DNA of 64,000 nt from Rubrolithibacter danxiaensis (lineage in GTDB: Bacteria > Bacteroidota > Bacteroidia > Sphingobacteriales > Sphingobacteriaceae). Position 1 is the first letter of the stretch; every line of letters begins with the position of its first letter. A model generated the notes under the pieces. It was not told the origin of the DNA, ran no database searches, and worked only from the letters and a program-made list of their open reading frames with translations. Below, in pieces: positions 42,682 to 52,082 of this stretch. Position numbers and translations under genes: made by a program. The stretch is taken from the NCBI RefSeq assembly GCF_047272945.1, contig NZ_JBKOPS010000006.1, forward strand, positions 1 to 64,000, written 5' to 3'.

Positions 42682-45444
42682 ATGTCCCGTTATAAATATT
42701 CTATAGGAATATTGCTTGTATTTATTACCAGTGTACTTTTTTATAGTTTTTCCAGTTCTAAAGATGAACCTAAAAAGCCGGAAGATAATCGCTTTACAAA
42801 GGTAGTTTTGGCTCAAAAGCTTGAAGAGCCTATGCAGTTTGAAATACTGAAGGATGGCCGTGTTCTTTTTGTTGAACGTAAAGGTAAAATGAAACTTTAC
42901 AATCCTGCCGATGGACAGGTAAAAGTAATTGCCAATTTTAATGTCAGTACGAAATATGTAAGTAAAAAAGGTGAAGTAACAGAAGGCGAAGATGGATTAC
43001 AGGGAGTTATCCTTGATCCAAACTACGACCAGAACCATTGGATATATGTTTACTATTCTCCGGCAGAAGGTGAACCGAGAAACACACTTGTACGATTTAA
43101 ATGGGATGGAGGCCAGCTTAATATGGCTACCAAAAAAGTATTGCTCGATGTCCCCGTTCAACGGGAAGAGTGCTGCCATGTTGGCGGAGGAATGCTTTTT
43201 GATGCACACGGAAATTTATATTTATCTACCGGCGACAATACATTTTCAAGATCTTCGGACGGGTTCTCACCATTAGATGAACGTCCGGGAGAAAGCCCGC
43301 GGGATGCGCAGAAATCTTCAGGAAATACAAATGATCTTCGGGGTAAAATTCTTCGTATACATCCCGAACCGGACGGAACCTATTCTATCCCTATGGGTAA
43401 TCTCTTTCCTAAAGGAATGGATAAAACAAAGCCTGAAATATATACAATGGGTAACCGGAACCCCTGGCGTTTATCAGTTGATACCAAAACGGGTTATTTA
43501 TATTGGGGCGAAGTTGGCCCAGACGGATCAGTAGATTCTGTTGGCAGAGGGCCACGTTCTTACGACGAATTTAACGTAGCTAAAAAAGCAGGAAATTTCG
43601 GCTGGCCCTATTTTAATGGCAATAATCAAGCATACTGGGATTACGATTTTGCTACCAAAACTTCCGGAGAAAAGTTTGTTGTGGAACATCCGGTTAATCA
43701 TTCGCCAAATAATACCGGTTTAATTGATCTTCCTCCGGCACAGTCTGCTATGATTTATTATCCGTATGCCGAATCGAAAGAATTTCCTGAACTGGGAAGC
43801 GGAGGCCGAAGCGCTACGGGGGGACCTATTTACCACCGGGCAAATTTTAATAATCCCAAAAGGCCTTTTCCTGATTATTATGAAGGAAAATGGTTAGTGA
43901 CAGATTGGGTTCGCGGATGGATTATGTCGATAACACTTGATGAAAACGGAGATTACAAGTCGATGGAAAGATTTCTTCCTGATATGAATTTCCGCGGTGC
44001 AATTGATATGGATTTCGGCCCTGACGGTGATTTGTATGTGCTGGAGTATGGAAATGGTTATTTTAAAGATAACCCCGAAGCAGAGCTTGTGCGCATTGAA
44101 TATAACGGAGGAAACCGGAAGCCAATCGTTCAGGCAACTGCAAGCAAGTCTGCCGGAGCCGTTCCATTAAAAACTCAGCTATCTGCTGAGGGAACAAAAG
44201 ATTACGATGGAGATGCATTGAAATATGAATGGAAAGTAACATCCAAAGGAAGTGCTCCGAGAATTTTTAAAGAAGCAAATCCTACAGTTACATTCTCCAA
44301 ACCGGGAATTTATAAAGCAACTTTAACCGTTACCGATCCTTCAGGTGCTAAAAATAGCAAAACGGTTGAAGTAAGGGCAGGAAACGAGCCCCCGGTAGTA
44401 GATTTCAATCTTTTAGGCAGCAACCGGTCTTTCTTTTTTCCGGATAGAAAGATCAATTATAACGTTCTGGTTTCTGACAAAGAAGACGGCAGTTTAGCCA
44501 ATAAGCGGATTTTGCCTTCTCAGGTTTCTGTAAGCATTAATTATTTGTCGGAAGGGTATGACCTTACCGAAATAGCACAAAGTCAGCGTAGCGTAGATGC
44601 TTCGGTTCAATTTGCTGCAGCAAAAGGTATGATTGCTAAAAGTGATTGTAAAGCTTGCCACAGTTTGGCCGCTAAATCTTTAGGGCCAGCATTTGTTCAG
44701 GTAGCAAAAAAATACAAAGGAAATGCAAACGCGGTTAATAAACTGGCAAAAAAAATTATAACGGGAGGAAGCGGTGTTTGGGGCGATGCCATGATGCCTG
44801 CGCATTCATCTTTGCCCGAAAAAGACGCTCAGTCAATTGTGAAGTATATTTTAAGCCTTGCAGAACCGCATCAAACAATTAAATCACTCCCGGTAAAAGG
44901 ATCTTACATTACTAAGGTTCCCAACGGAGAAAGTGACAAAGGCAGTTTCTTGTTCCGTGCCGCTTATACCGATAAAGGAAAGCAATCAGCGCCTTCACAG
45001 TCATCTGAAGATGTAGTAGTTTTAAGAAATCCAACTATTACCATTTCACACGCTGATAAAGTTGAGAACCTGGATTTTAACAATAATAGAACCAGGGCTG
45101 TTGCGCAAGGATCCGGGTCGTATGCAAGTTTCAATAAAATTGATCTGACGGGTATAAAGGAAATAGAATTTTCAACTTCTTCAATCCCGGGGGATAATAG
45201 CAAAAAGGGAGCAGTAATTGAGGTTCGCATTGACTCGCCAACAGGTAAAGTGATCGGTAAAACAACGGAGATTCCGTTTTTAACGAAAGAGAATCCGTAC
45301 CGGCTGAGTAAAGTAAAAGCTAAACTTCAGGATGTAAGCGGATTCCATCCCGTTTATTTCGTGTTTGTGAATCCTGAAGCTGCTGGTACAGAAAAATTTG
45401 TACAGATAAGGGATATTACCTTTAAAGATCAGATCACTGAATAA
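42682..45444 (+). CDS. PQQ-type sugar dehydrogenase with PKD and cytochrome c domains
   Basis: A 920-residue exported protein. An N-terminal hydrophobic segment (~8-25) is followed by a glucose/sorbosone dehydrogenase-type six-bladed propeller (~38-470), with GEDGLQGVILDPNY, EECCHVGGGMLFD, LRGKILRIHP and YTMGNRNPWRL. A PKD domain (~485-565) comes next, then a class I cytochrome c domain with the haem site CKACH at 656-660 and the likely Met ligand in GDAMMPAHS. A C-terminal beta domain (~745-920) resembles CBM6. The layout allows electrons from PQQ to pass to the built-in haem. The substrate is probably a sugar or sugar alcohol outside or in the periplasm. Similar fusions are frequent in soil Bacteroidota. 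Confidence 0.9.
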   Translation: MSRYKYSIGILLVFITSVLFYSFSSSKDEPKKPEDNRFTKVVLAQKLEEPMQFEILKDGRVLFVERKGKMKLYNPADGQVKVIANFNVSTKYVSKKGEVTEGEDGLQGVILDPNYDQNHWIYVYYSPAEGEPRNTLVRFKWDGGQLNMATKKVLLDVPVQREECCHVGGGMLFDAHGNLYLSTGDNTFSRSSDGFSPLDERPGESPRDAQKSSGNTNDLRGKILRIHPEPDGTYSIPMGNLFPKGMDKTKPEIYTMGNRNPWRLSVDTKTGYLYWGEVGPDGSVDSVGRGPRSYDEFNVAKKAGNFGWPYFNGNNQAYWDYDFATKTSGEKFVVEHPVNHSPNNTGLIDLPPAQSAMIYYPYAESKEFPELGSGGRSATGGPIYHRANFNNPKRPFPDYYEGKWLVTDWVRGWIMSITLDENGDYKSMERFLPDMNFRGAIDMDFGPDGDLYVLEYGNGYFKDNPEAELVRIEYNGGNRKPIVQATASKSAGAVPLKTQLSAEGTKDYDGDALKYEWKVTSKGSAPRIFKEANPTVTFSKPGIYKATLTVTDPSGAKNSKTVEVRAGNEPPVVDFNLLGSNRSFFFPDRKINYNVLVSDKEDGSLANKRILPSQVSVSINYLSEGYDLTEIAQSQRSVDASVQFAAAKGMIAKSDCKACHSLAAKSLGPAFVQVAKKYKGNANAVNKLAKKIITGGSGVWGDAMMPAHSSLPEKDAQSIVKYILSLAEPHQTIKSLPVKGSYITKVPNGESDKGSFLFRAAYTDKGKQSAPSQSSEDVVVLRNPTITISHADKVENLDFNNNRTRAVAQGSGSYASFNKIDLTGIKEIEFSTSSIPGDNSKKGAVIEVRIDSPTGKVIGKTTEIPFLTKENPYRLSKVKAKLQDVSGFHPVYFVFVNPEAAGTEKFVQIRDITFKDQITE

Positions 45445-45460
45445 AGTAAAAGAATCTAAA

Positions 45461-45500
45461 GCAAAAAGCCTTGCTGGCCTCTCAGCAAGGCTTTTTGCGT
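45461..45500 (+). terminator. Rho-independent terminator
   Basis: Perfect 16-bp arms GCAAAAAGCCTTGCTG / CAGCAAGGCTTTTTGC around GCCTCT. It lies 16 bp after the dehydrogenase stop and just before the GTG start at 45527. Confidence 0.92.
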
Positions 45501-45526
45501 GAGTGAAGGCTTAAGAAGAGTATAAT

Positions 45527-46024
45527 GTGAGCAAAGAGCAAAAGGAAACGGATTTCAGGGAAGTGTTCGTAGAAGATAAAAATGTATCGCTGGTTATTTT
45601 ATTGCTGGCTTCCTTCTTTTTGTATCGCATAGCTACAACGGAAGGATTAACTACTAGTGTTATTTTCGGCGTTTTTCGCAGTTTTGCTGATTTTTTATTT
45701 TATGCTTTAAGCTATTTTATCTTTCCGGTTGCGGTTTTTCTTTTCTGGAAGCGCAAAAGTTCAGGATGGATTTTAGCAAGCGTGTACACTATTTATTCCA
45801 TTGTAATAAATCTTATTCTTTTTATAACCACACTTTTTAACAGTTATACCTCTTTTCTAATTTTATTAATCTTGTTTTTTCCGATAGCTTTTTATTGTTT
45901 TGTTCAATACCTGCTTTGCAGAAAAAGCATGCTTAATACGTATCATGTTTCAGATAGGAAAGCTGTATTTATTATAGCAATAACGATTGTATTTAGTGTC
46001 GCCAGCAGCTTCTATTGGCAATAG
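45527..46024 (+). CDS. Small polytopic membrane protein, unknown function
   Basis: A 165-residue protein with four hydrophobic helices (about 20-38, 48-72, 80-105 and 110-130) and a fifth near the C-terminus (~145-163). The N-terminus is charged (SKEQKETDFREVFVEDK). It begins with GTG at 45527; the ATG two bases earlier is in another frame and stops at once. I recognise no family. It sits alone behind a terminator, so it must have a promoter inside or just after that hairpin, or depend on read-through. Confidence 0.6.
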   Translation: MSKEQKETDFREVFVEDKNVSLVILLLASFFLYRIATTEGLTTSVIFGVFRSFADFLFYALSYFIFPVAVFLFWKRKSSGWILASVYTIYSIVINLILFITTLFNSYTSFLILLILFFPIAFYCFVQYLLCRKSMLNTYHVSDRKAVFIIAITIVFSVASSFYWQ

Positions 46025-46146
46025 TTTAAATAGAATAGGAACCCGAAAATAGTGTCGGAAAAAATATTTTAAATTTTTTTTAAGTATTGTAAAACATTTT
46101 ACCGGGAGCTGCGTTTTTATATTCAGTAATTGAGAGCGTTAATTTT

Positions 46147-46186
46147 TTAAACCCGGAGAAAGCCATTTCTTCGGGTTTAATCTTTT
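46147..46186. terminator. Hairpin between convergent genes
   Basis: TTAAACCCGGAGAAA and TTTCTTCGGGTTTAA pair with one wobble around GCCA, followed by TCTTTT on the plus strand. It lies between the membrane protein gene ending at 46024 and the minus-strand aldo/keto reductase gene ending at 46265. Confidence 0.65.
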
Positions 46187-46264
46187 AGAAGTAATTGCCG
46201 TTGAAGGTGGATCGATGCGATTCTGTTAAAGGCTAATAACATTAGAGCATAATAAAATATCATC

Positions 46265-47248
46265 CTAATACCTTCCCCTGATATTCTTTACTATCTTCTG
46301 ATTGTATAATTCCCTTAATTTACTGTGAACAGATCCGGACAAAGGTTCGAGTGAAGAAGCCTCCATGTTACTTTTTACCTGACTTACTTTAGTCGCCCCG
46401 GGAATTACAGTTGTTACTTCCGGGTGGTCCAGGATCCATCTTAAAGACCATTGAGCCATTCTTTCATCTGGCAGCAGTTTCCCAATTTCTTGCGCTAACT
46501 GAACACCTCTTTTAAATTCAATTCCAGAAAAAGTTTCCCCAACATTAAAAGCTTCTCCGTTTGCATTATAATTCCGATGATCGTTCTCTTCAAAAGTGCT
46601 TGATTCGCTGTATTTTCCTGAAAGTAAACCACTTGCTAATGGAACCCTTACAATTAAGGCTACATTTTTTTCTTTGACTTTTGCAAATACTTCATCAGCA
46701 ATATGCTGACGGAATAAATTAAAGATAATTTGAAGAGATGCAATTCCTTCCTGTTCCAGACATAATAGAGCTTCTTCTGCAGTTTCCACACTTACACCCC
46801 AATGTTGAATCAATTTTTCTTCCTGAAGTTTACGAAGATGCTCAAAAACCTTTCCGGCCTGCAGTTCTTCTTGTGGAATACAGTGCAGCTGTTCCAGAAC
46901 AAGCGAAGGCAGATCTAGGTTTTTTAATGATGATTCTACATGTCTTTGCATATTATCATAACTAAAATTCTGTGGCCAGCCGTTTGAGCCGTCGTGTCTG
47001 CGGCCCAGCTTTGTTGCTATATAGAATTTCTTGCTTGTAGTTTTAAGCCATCTTCCAATAACAGTTTCGCTCATACCCGTTCCGTAAACATCAGCGGTAT
47101 CAATAAAATTTCCGCCAAGTGCAGAAAAAGTGTTTAAGATATCGAACGCATCTTCTTCCTCTAATTTTCCCCAGTCAGCACTTCCCAGCTGCCAGGTTCC
47201 TAGTCCTGTTTCTGATACCGAAACGTCTTTAAAAGGTCTGTAATTCAT
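46265..47248 (-). CDS. Aldo/keto reductase
   Basis: A 327-residue NADPH-dependent oxidoreductase of the aldo/keto reductase superfamily. Catalytic-type residues are visible: Asp and Tyr in FIDTADVYGTGMSE (~50-63), Lys in FYIATKLGR (~85) and His in VLEQLHCIP (~120). NADP-binding features near the C-terminus are VIPGATKVSQVKSNM. I chose the MNYRPF start at 47248, because the frame upstream (to 47395) has no family similarity. It is transcribed away from the Gfo/Idh gene; the two starts are 93 bp apart and share a promoter region. It likely reduces or oxidises a sugar-derived carbonyl in the same pathway. Confidence 0.92.
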   Translation of the reverse strand: MNYRPFKDVSVSETGLGTWQLGSADWGKLEEEDAFDILNTFSALGGNFIDTADVYGTGMSETVIGRWLKTTSKKFYIATKLGRRHDGSNGWPQNFSYDNMQRHVESSLKNLDLPSLVLEQLHCIPQEELQAGKVFEHLRKLQEEKLIQHWGVSVETAEEALLCLEQEGIASLQIIFNLFRQHIADEVFAKVKEKNVALIVRVPLASGLLSGKYSESSTFEENDHRNYNANGEAFNVGETFSGIEFKRGVQLAQEIGKLLPDERMAQWSLRWILDHPEVTTVIPGATKVSQVKSNMEASSLEPLSGSVHSKLRELYNQKIVKNIRGRY

Positions 47249-47341
47249 TTTAATAGCGAGTTTGTAACAATAATCCTGATTTTCTCTGCTTAAAGCAAAT
47301 ATGATTATTCTTGTATTATAAACCCATTTACTAACCCATTT

Positions 47342-48424
47342 ATGAACAGAACAAAAGTTGCAATTCTTGGAGCAGGTTTTATTTCTGACATCCATTTAGA
47401 AAGTTATCACCGTTTTATCCCCGAAGCAGAAGTTGTAGCAGTTTATGCACGTAATCCTGAAAAAGCAAAATCTTTTGCTGATAAATACAACATCCCTCAA
47501 TGGTTTGACAGTATTGAAAAATTAATTTCAGAGTCGGGATGTGAAGTGGTAGATATCTGTTTGCCCAACTATTTGCATGCCGATGCAACAATAAAAGCAG
47601 CCCGGGCCGGGAAGCACATCATAATTGAAAAACCGCTGGCAGTAACTCTTGAAGAGGCCGACGAAATGATCGATGCATGCAAGCAGAATAATGTAAAGCT
47701 GATGTATGCTGAAGAGCTTTGCTTTGCACCTAAGTACGAACGTGCCCGTCACCTGGTAAAAGAGGGTGCTGTTGGGGAGATCTTTATGCTGAAACAGGCA
47801 GAAAAACATTCCGGTCCGCATACAGATTGGTTTTATGATATTAATCTTGCAGGTGGTGGAGTGCTGATGGATATGGGGTGTCATGCTTTCGGCTGGTTCA
47901 GGTGGATGTTAAAAAATGAAAAAGTTAAAAGCGTGTATGCTACTATGAATACCGTTTTTCATAAAGGCCGCACAAAAGGGGAAGATAATTCTGTAGTGAT
48001 TGTTGAATTTGAAAACGGTGTTACAGGCATTGCTGAAAACAGTTGGGCAAAGCACGGCGGTATGGACGACCGGTGTGAAATTTACGGAACGGGAGGAGTA
48101 ATTTATGCCGATCTGTTTATGGGAAATTCTGCTATAACATACAGCAGGGAAGGATACGGTTATGCAATGGAAAAAGCTGATACAACCCAGGGCTGGAGCT
48201 TTACTGTTTTTGAAGAGGTTTTTAACCAGGGATACCCCCACGAGTTAAAGCATTTTATTGAATGTGTAAGGGAAGATAAAACCCCTCTTGTAACAGGTGA
48301 GGATGGAAGGGCAGTTCTTGAAATTATTTATGCTGCTTATGCATCTGCAGGAGAAGGTAGAAAAATTGAACTTCCCTTTTCACCGAAAGTGGCTAAACCA
48401 ATTGATCTCTGGCTAAACAGGTAA
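47342..48424 (+). CDS. Gfo/Idh/MocA family oxidoreductase
   Basis: A 360-residue NAD(P)-dependent dehydrogenase. The N-terminal Rossmann fold has VAILGAGFISDIHLESYHRF (residues ~6-25) and the family motif IIEKPLAVTLEEAD (~95), with the catalytic Lys in EKP. The C-terminal alpha/beta substrate domain has GGGVLMDMGCHAFGWFRWML (~178-197), where the His is usual. Members oxidise ring hydroxyls of sugars, inositols or glycosides, often at C3. First gene of a plus-strand run with NagB-like, PfkB-like, GMC and DUF1080 genes, so it probably takes part in a sugar breakdown route. The exact substrate cannot be read. Confidence 0.93.
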   Translation: MNRTKVAILGAGFISDIHLESYHRFIPEAEVVAVYARNPEKAKSFADKYNIPQWFDSIEKLISESGCEVVDICLPNYLHADATIKAARAGKHIIIEKPLAVTLEEADEMIDACKQNNVKLMYAEELCFAPKYERARHLVKEGAVGEIFMLKQAEKHSGPHTDWFYDINLAGGGVLMDMGCHAFGWFRWMLKNEKVKSVYATMNTVFHKGRTKGEDNSVVIVEFENGVTGIAENSWAKHGGMDDRCEIYGTGGVIYADLFMGNSAITYSREGYGYAMEKADTTQGWSFTVFEEVFNQGYPHELKHFIECVREDKTPLVTGEDGRAVLEIIYAAYASAGEGRKIELPFSPKVAKPIDLWLNR

Positions 48425-48437
48425 AGACTATAGAGTA

Positions 48438-49184
48438 ATGAAAATTTTAACGTTTGCAAACTACGAGAAAATGTCGGTAGCTGCTGCCGATTTTGTAGTT
48501 AGTTATATTCAGCAAAAGTCGGATGCCCTGCTTTGCTTCCCTTCCGGAGATTCCCCTACAGGAATTTTAAGTGTACTGATAAGGTATGCCGAAGAAGGAA
48601 AAGTGAATTTTGATAAGTGCTCATTTGTTGGCCTGGATGAGTGGGTTGGAATGGATGAAACAAATGAGGGAAGTTGTAAGCATTACATGTATTCCAAATT
48701 CTTCAATCCATTAAAAATCCGGCCCGACCAGATAATTTTTTTTAATGCACTTGCGTTGGATCTGGATAAAGAATGCAAACGAATAGATGATCTGATAAGT
48801 CTGAAAGGTGGAATAGATATAATGATGGTGGGTGTAGGAATGAACGGGCACATCGGGCTTAATGAACCCGGAACTGATTTTAATTCTTATTCGCATCACT
48901 CTGAATTAGATCAGACTACAAAAACAGTCGGCCAAAAATATTTCAAACAGGAAACTGAACTGAAAGAAGGAATTACACTTGGTATTAAACATTTGCTGGA
49001 AGCCAAACATGCTGTTCTGATTGCACACGGATCTAAAAAAGCCTCTATAATTTCTAAGGCTTTGGATGGTGAAATTACCAACCAGGTACCCGCAAGTATT
49101 TTTCAAAAAATAGAAAACTCGGTAGTGTACCTGGATAAAGACGCTGCTTCTCAGTTAAAACTGGATAAGTTTAATGAAGGATAA
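48438..49184 (+). CDS. nagB: Glucosamine-6-phosphate deaminase-like protein
   Basis: A 248-residue protein of the NagB/6-phosphogluconolactonase superfamily. The phosphate-binding loop is FPSGDSPTGIL (~35-45), the active-site Asp is in VGLDEWVGM (~70), and the His/Glu pair is in MVGVGMNGHIGLNEPG (~134-149). This last motif is that of deaminases rather than lactonases. It would convert an amino sugar 6-phosphate to the keto sugar phosphate plus ammonia, or act as an isomerase on a related sugar phosphate. Encoded 13 bp after the Gfo/Idh gene and overlapping the kinase gene by 11 bp. A sugar other than glucosamine is possible given the unusual neighbours. Confidence 0.85.
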   Translation: MKILTFANYEKMSVAAADFVVSYIQQKSDALLCFPSGDSPTGILSVLIRYAEEGKVNFDKCSFVGLDEWVGMDETNEGSCKHYMYSKFFNPLKIRPDQIIFFNALALDLDKECKRIDDLISLKGGIDIMMVGVGMNGHIGLNEPGTDFNSYSHHSELDQTTKTVGQKYFKQETELKEGITLGIKHLLEAKHAVLIAHGSKKASIISKALDGEITNQVPASIFQKIENSVVYLDKDAASQLKLDKFNEG

Positions 49185-50301
49185 CCTGCAGTATTTGCAA
49201 GAGTGTTTATTTAAAAACGGGCAGTTGCTGCAACAGAAAAAAGTTACAGCCGGCTTTGATGGTTTTGTAGATTCTATTGTTAAAGTGATCTCTGACAAAT
49301 CCGAAAATTCTGCGCCTGTTTTTTTTGAAGACATTGAAGAATTCGGTAACTACATTTCTGCAAAGAAAGGGTCAGGTTTTAGTCTTGAAACGGAAGAGTT
49401 ATTTCAGAAATTAGGTGGAAATATGCCAATAATGGCGAATGCTCTTGCCGAAATGGGCGTTAAAACAGATTGTATAGGAGCATTTGGTGTTCCATCATTT
49501 CACCCTGTTTTTACAAATATGCATCCCGGCTGCCGGTTATTTAGTTTTACTAATCCGGGCTTTACATCTGCCTTAGAATTTAATGACGGAAAAATAATGC
49601 TGGCTCAGATGAAAGACCTTAATAATGGAGACTGGCAGACAATAAGGACAGCAATAGGTCTTGAAAAAATAATAGAGTCGTATAACAACAGCGATCTTTT
49701 TTGCCTCGTAAACTGGAGCGAACTAGATCATTCCAATAGTATCTGGCTTGGCTTATTAGATGAAGTGCTCCCATCTCTTAATTCACCATCAAACAAGAAA
49801 AAGGCATTTTTTGATCTGTCCGACTGTTCGAAACGAAGCAGTGAGAAAATTCTGGATGCATTAAATCTGATAAGGCGTTTTTCTGCTTACTGCGATGTTA
49901 TACTAAGCATGAATAAAAATGAAGCACAACTTGTATATAAGGCTTTGTCTTTGCCGGGAGAAGTGCAGCAATTAGAGCAGGTGGCCGGGGAGCTTTACAA
50001 AGCTATTCATATTGATACGCTGGTTATTCATAACTCAGCTAAATCTGTAGCATGGAATAAGAAAGGAGTTTATCAAAGTACTCCCGATTTTATTGCAAAT
50101 CCTAAAATTTCTACAGGTGCAGGTGATAATTTTAATGCCGGGTATTGTATTGCTATGCTGATGGATCTTGATCCCGATCTAAGTTTATTATTAGCGAATA
50201 CAGTTGCTTCCTTTTATATGCAAAATGCTAAAAGTCCGTGTATCCCAGAAATGCTTGATTATATTTCTAAAAAGCATTCTTCAAAAGATTTAAAAACTTA
50301 A
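49174..50301 (+). CDS. PfkB-family carbohydrate kinase
   Basis: A 375-residue ribokinase-fold protein. The N-terminal sugar site is VTAGFDGFVDSIVKV (~23-37), a glycine motif KLGGNMPIMANALAEMGV follows at ~83, and the ATP/anion-hole motif STGAGDNFNAGYCIA (~310-324) carries the catalytic Asp. It phosphorylates a sugar with ATP. The substrate is unclear; it is longer than fructokinases and ribokinases. The start lies inside the end of the deaminase-like gene (11 bp overlap), so kinase and deaminase are coupled and probably act in sequence. Confidence 0.88.
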   Translation: MKDNLQYLQECLFKNGQLLQQKKVTAGFDGFVDSIVKVISDKSENSAPVFFEDIEEFGNYISAKKGSGFSLETEELFQKLGGNMPIMANALAEMGVKTDCIGAFGVPSFHPVFTNMHPGCRLFSFTNPGFTSALEFNDGKIMLAQMKDLNNGDWQTIRTAIGLEKIIESYNNSDLFCLVNWSELDHSNSIWLGLLDEVLPSLNSPSNKKKAFFDLSDCSKRSSEKILDALNLIRRFSAYCDVILSMNKNEAQLVYKALSLPGEVQQLEQVAGELYKAIHIDTLVIHNSAKSVAWNKKGVYQSTPDFIANPKISTGAGDNFNAGYCIAMLMDLDPDLSLLLANTVASFYMQNAKSPCIPEMLDYISKKHSSKDLKT

Positions 50302-50323
50302 ATTTACTTAAAACTATACCAAA

Positions 50324-52054
50324 ATGCCTGATAATAAAAATGTTAACATCAATGCTTCGGGTGTAAAAAAAAATACGTTTGACGCTATTGTAATTGGTTC
50401 CGGCATTAGCGGGGGCTGGGCAGCCAAAGAATTGTGTGAAAACGGTTTAAAAACGCTTGTTCTGGAGCGGGGAAGGAATATCGAACATATTAAAGATTAT
50501 CCTACTGCAACTATGGCACCGTGGGAGTTTAAGCATCGTTTCCGGATGACACGGGAGGAACTCGAAGAAAATCCATTGATAAGTAAAGCAGCGGGCTACG
50601 GAGCAGATACGGCTCATTTTTTTATAAAAGATAAAGATCATCCCTATGTTCAGGAAAAACCGTTCGACTGGATAAGAGGATACCAGGTAGGAGGCAAGTC
50701 GCTGATCTGGGGACGGGCAACGCAACGGTGGAGTCCTTTTGAATTTACAGCTCCGGCAAGATACGGTTACGGTTTAGACTGGCCGATCCGTTACGAGGAT
50801 GTGGCTCCCTGGTATTCGCATGTAGAAAGATTTATTGGTGTTTGTGGAAATAAAGACGGACTGGAAGCAATGCCTGATGGAGAATTTCTTCCACCTTTTG
50901 ATTTTAACTGTGTGGAAGCAGATCTGTCAAAAAAAATAAATCAGCATTATAAAGACCGTTTTATGGTTCAGGGTCGCTGGGCGCAACTATCGCAGCCAAA
51001 TCAAATCCATTTAGATCAGGGCCGTGGAAAGTGCCAGGCAAGAAATATGTGTATGCGGGGCTGCCCCTATGGCGGTTATTTCAGCTCAGTAACTTCAACT
51101 CTTCCATGGGCAAATAAAACAGGCAATCTTACCATCAGGCCGTTCTCGGTTGTTCACTCCATTATTTACGACGAGCAGAAAGGCAAAGCTACCGGTGTAC
51201 GGGTAATTGATGCCAATACAAAGGAAATTACCGATTATTTTGCCCGGATTATTTTTGTAAACGCTTCTGCATTAAACAGTAACCTGGTATTATTAAATTC
51301 TACTTCAAACCGTTTTCCCAATGGTTTGGGGAATGATAACGGCTTGTTGGGTAAGTACGTGGCTTTCCATCTGTATCGGGCTTCTTTAAATGCCGGAATA
51401 GAAGGGTACGAGGATAAATATTATTTCGGAAGAAATCCTGCCGAATCTATTCTCGCTAATTTTCGAAACCTGCATAAACAGGATACCGATTTTGTAGGAG
51501 GCTATACTACCTTTATGGGAGCTTACCGCCCGCGTGCAGGAGGCGAATCATTACCTGCAGAAATTGGGGGTGCTTATAAAGATGCCATCAGCGAACCTGG
51601 AGGATGGCGGGTATATATGTACATGCAGGGAGAAACTATTCCTAAGGAAACTAACCATGTGCGTTTGAGTAAAGACAAAAAGGATCAGTGGGGAATGCCT
51701 TTACTTGTTACATCTGTTGATTACGATGATAATGATGAAAAACTGATTGATGATTTTTTAACGCAAAGTGCTGAAATGCTGGATAAAGCAGGTGCAAAGA
51801 ATATCGAGCAATACAAAAATCATCAGGCACCGGGTTTAGATATTCACGAAATGGGAGGAGCCCGTATGGGAAGCGATCCTAAAACTTCTCTACTTGACAA
51901 ATGGAATGCTATGCACCATTGTAAAAATGTTTTTGTTACCGATGGTGCCTGTATGACCAGTACCGGAAATCAAAGCCCCTCAATATTGTATATGGCTTTA
52001 ACTGCCCGTGCAGCTAACTATGCAGTAAGCGAAATGAAAAAAGGTAATTTGTAA
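50324..52054 (+). CDS. GMC-family FAD oxidoreductase
   Basis: A 576-residue flavoenzyme. The FAD-binding motif VIGSGISGGWAAKEL is at ~24-38, followed by LVLERGR. A cysteine-rich stretch (ARNMCMRGCPYGG, ~243) is typical of the subgroup that includes membrane-linked glucoside 3-dehydrogenases and 2-keto-gluconate-type dehydrogenases. The C-terminal catalytic region has HEMGGARMGSD (~508) and TGNQSPSILYMALT (~549). It probably oxidises a sugar or glycoside hydroxyl, passing electrons to a cytochrome. No small subunit gene is adjacent. Directly followed by a DUF1080 gene, which supports a 3-keto-glycoside route. Confidence 0.92.
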   Translation: MPDNKNVNINASGVKKNTFDAIVIGSGISGGWAAKELCENGLKTLVLERGRNIEHIKDYPTATMAPWEFKHRFRMTREELEENPLISKAAGYGADTAHFFIKDKDHPYVQEKPFDWIRGYQVGGKSLIWGRATQRWSPFEFTAPARYGYGLDWPIRYEDVAPWYSHVERFIGVCGNKDGLEAMPDGEFLPPFDFNCVEADLSKKINQHYKDRFMVQGRWAQLSQPNQIHLDQGRGKCQARNMCMRGCPYGGYFSSVTSTLPWANKTGNLTIRPFSVVHSIIYDEQKGKATGVRVIDANTKEITDYFARIIFVNASALNSNLVLLNSTSNRFPNGLGNDNGLLGKYVAFHLYRASLNAGIEGYEDKYYFGRNPAESILANFRNLHKQDTDFVGGYTTFMGAYRPRAGGESLPAEIGGAYKDAISEPGGWRVYMYMQGETIPKETNHVRLSKDKKDQWGMPLLVTSVDYDDNDEKLIDDFLTQSAEMLDKAGAKNIEQYKNHQAPGLDIHEMGGARMGSDPKTSLLDKWNAMHHCKNVFVTDGACMTSTGNQSPSILYMALTARAANYAVSEMKKGNL

Positions 52055-52082
52055 GTCTGTCGCCTTAATTTAATAATAAAAT

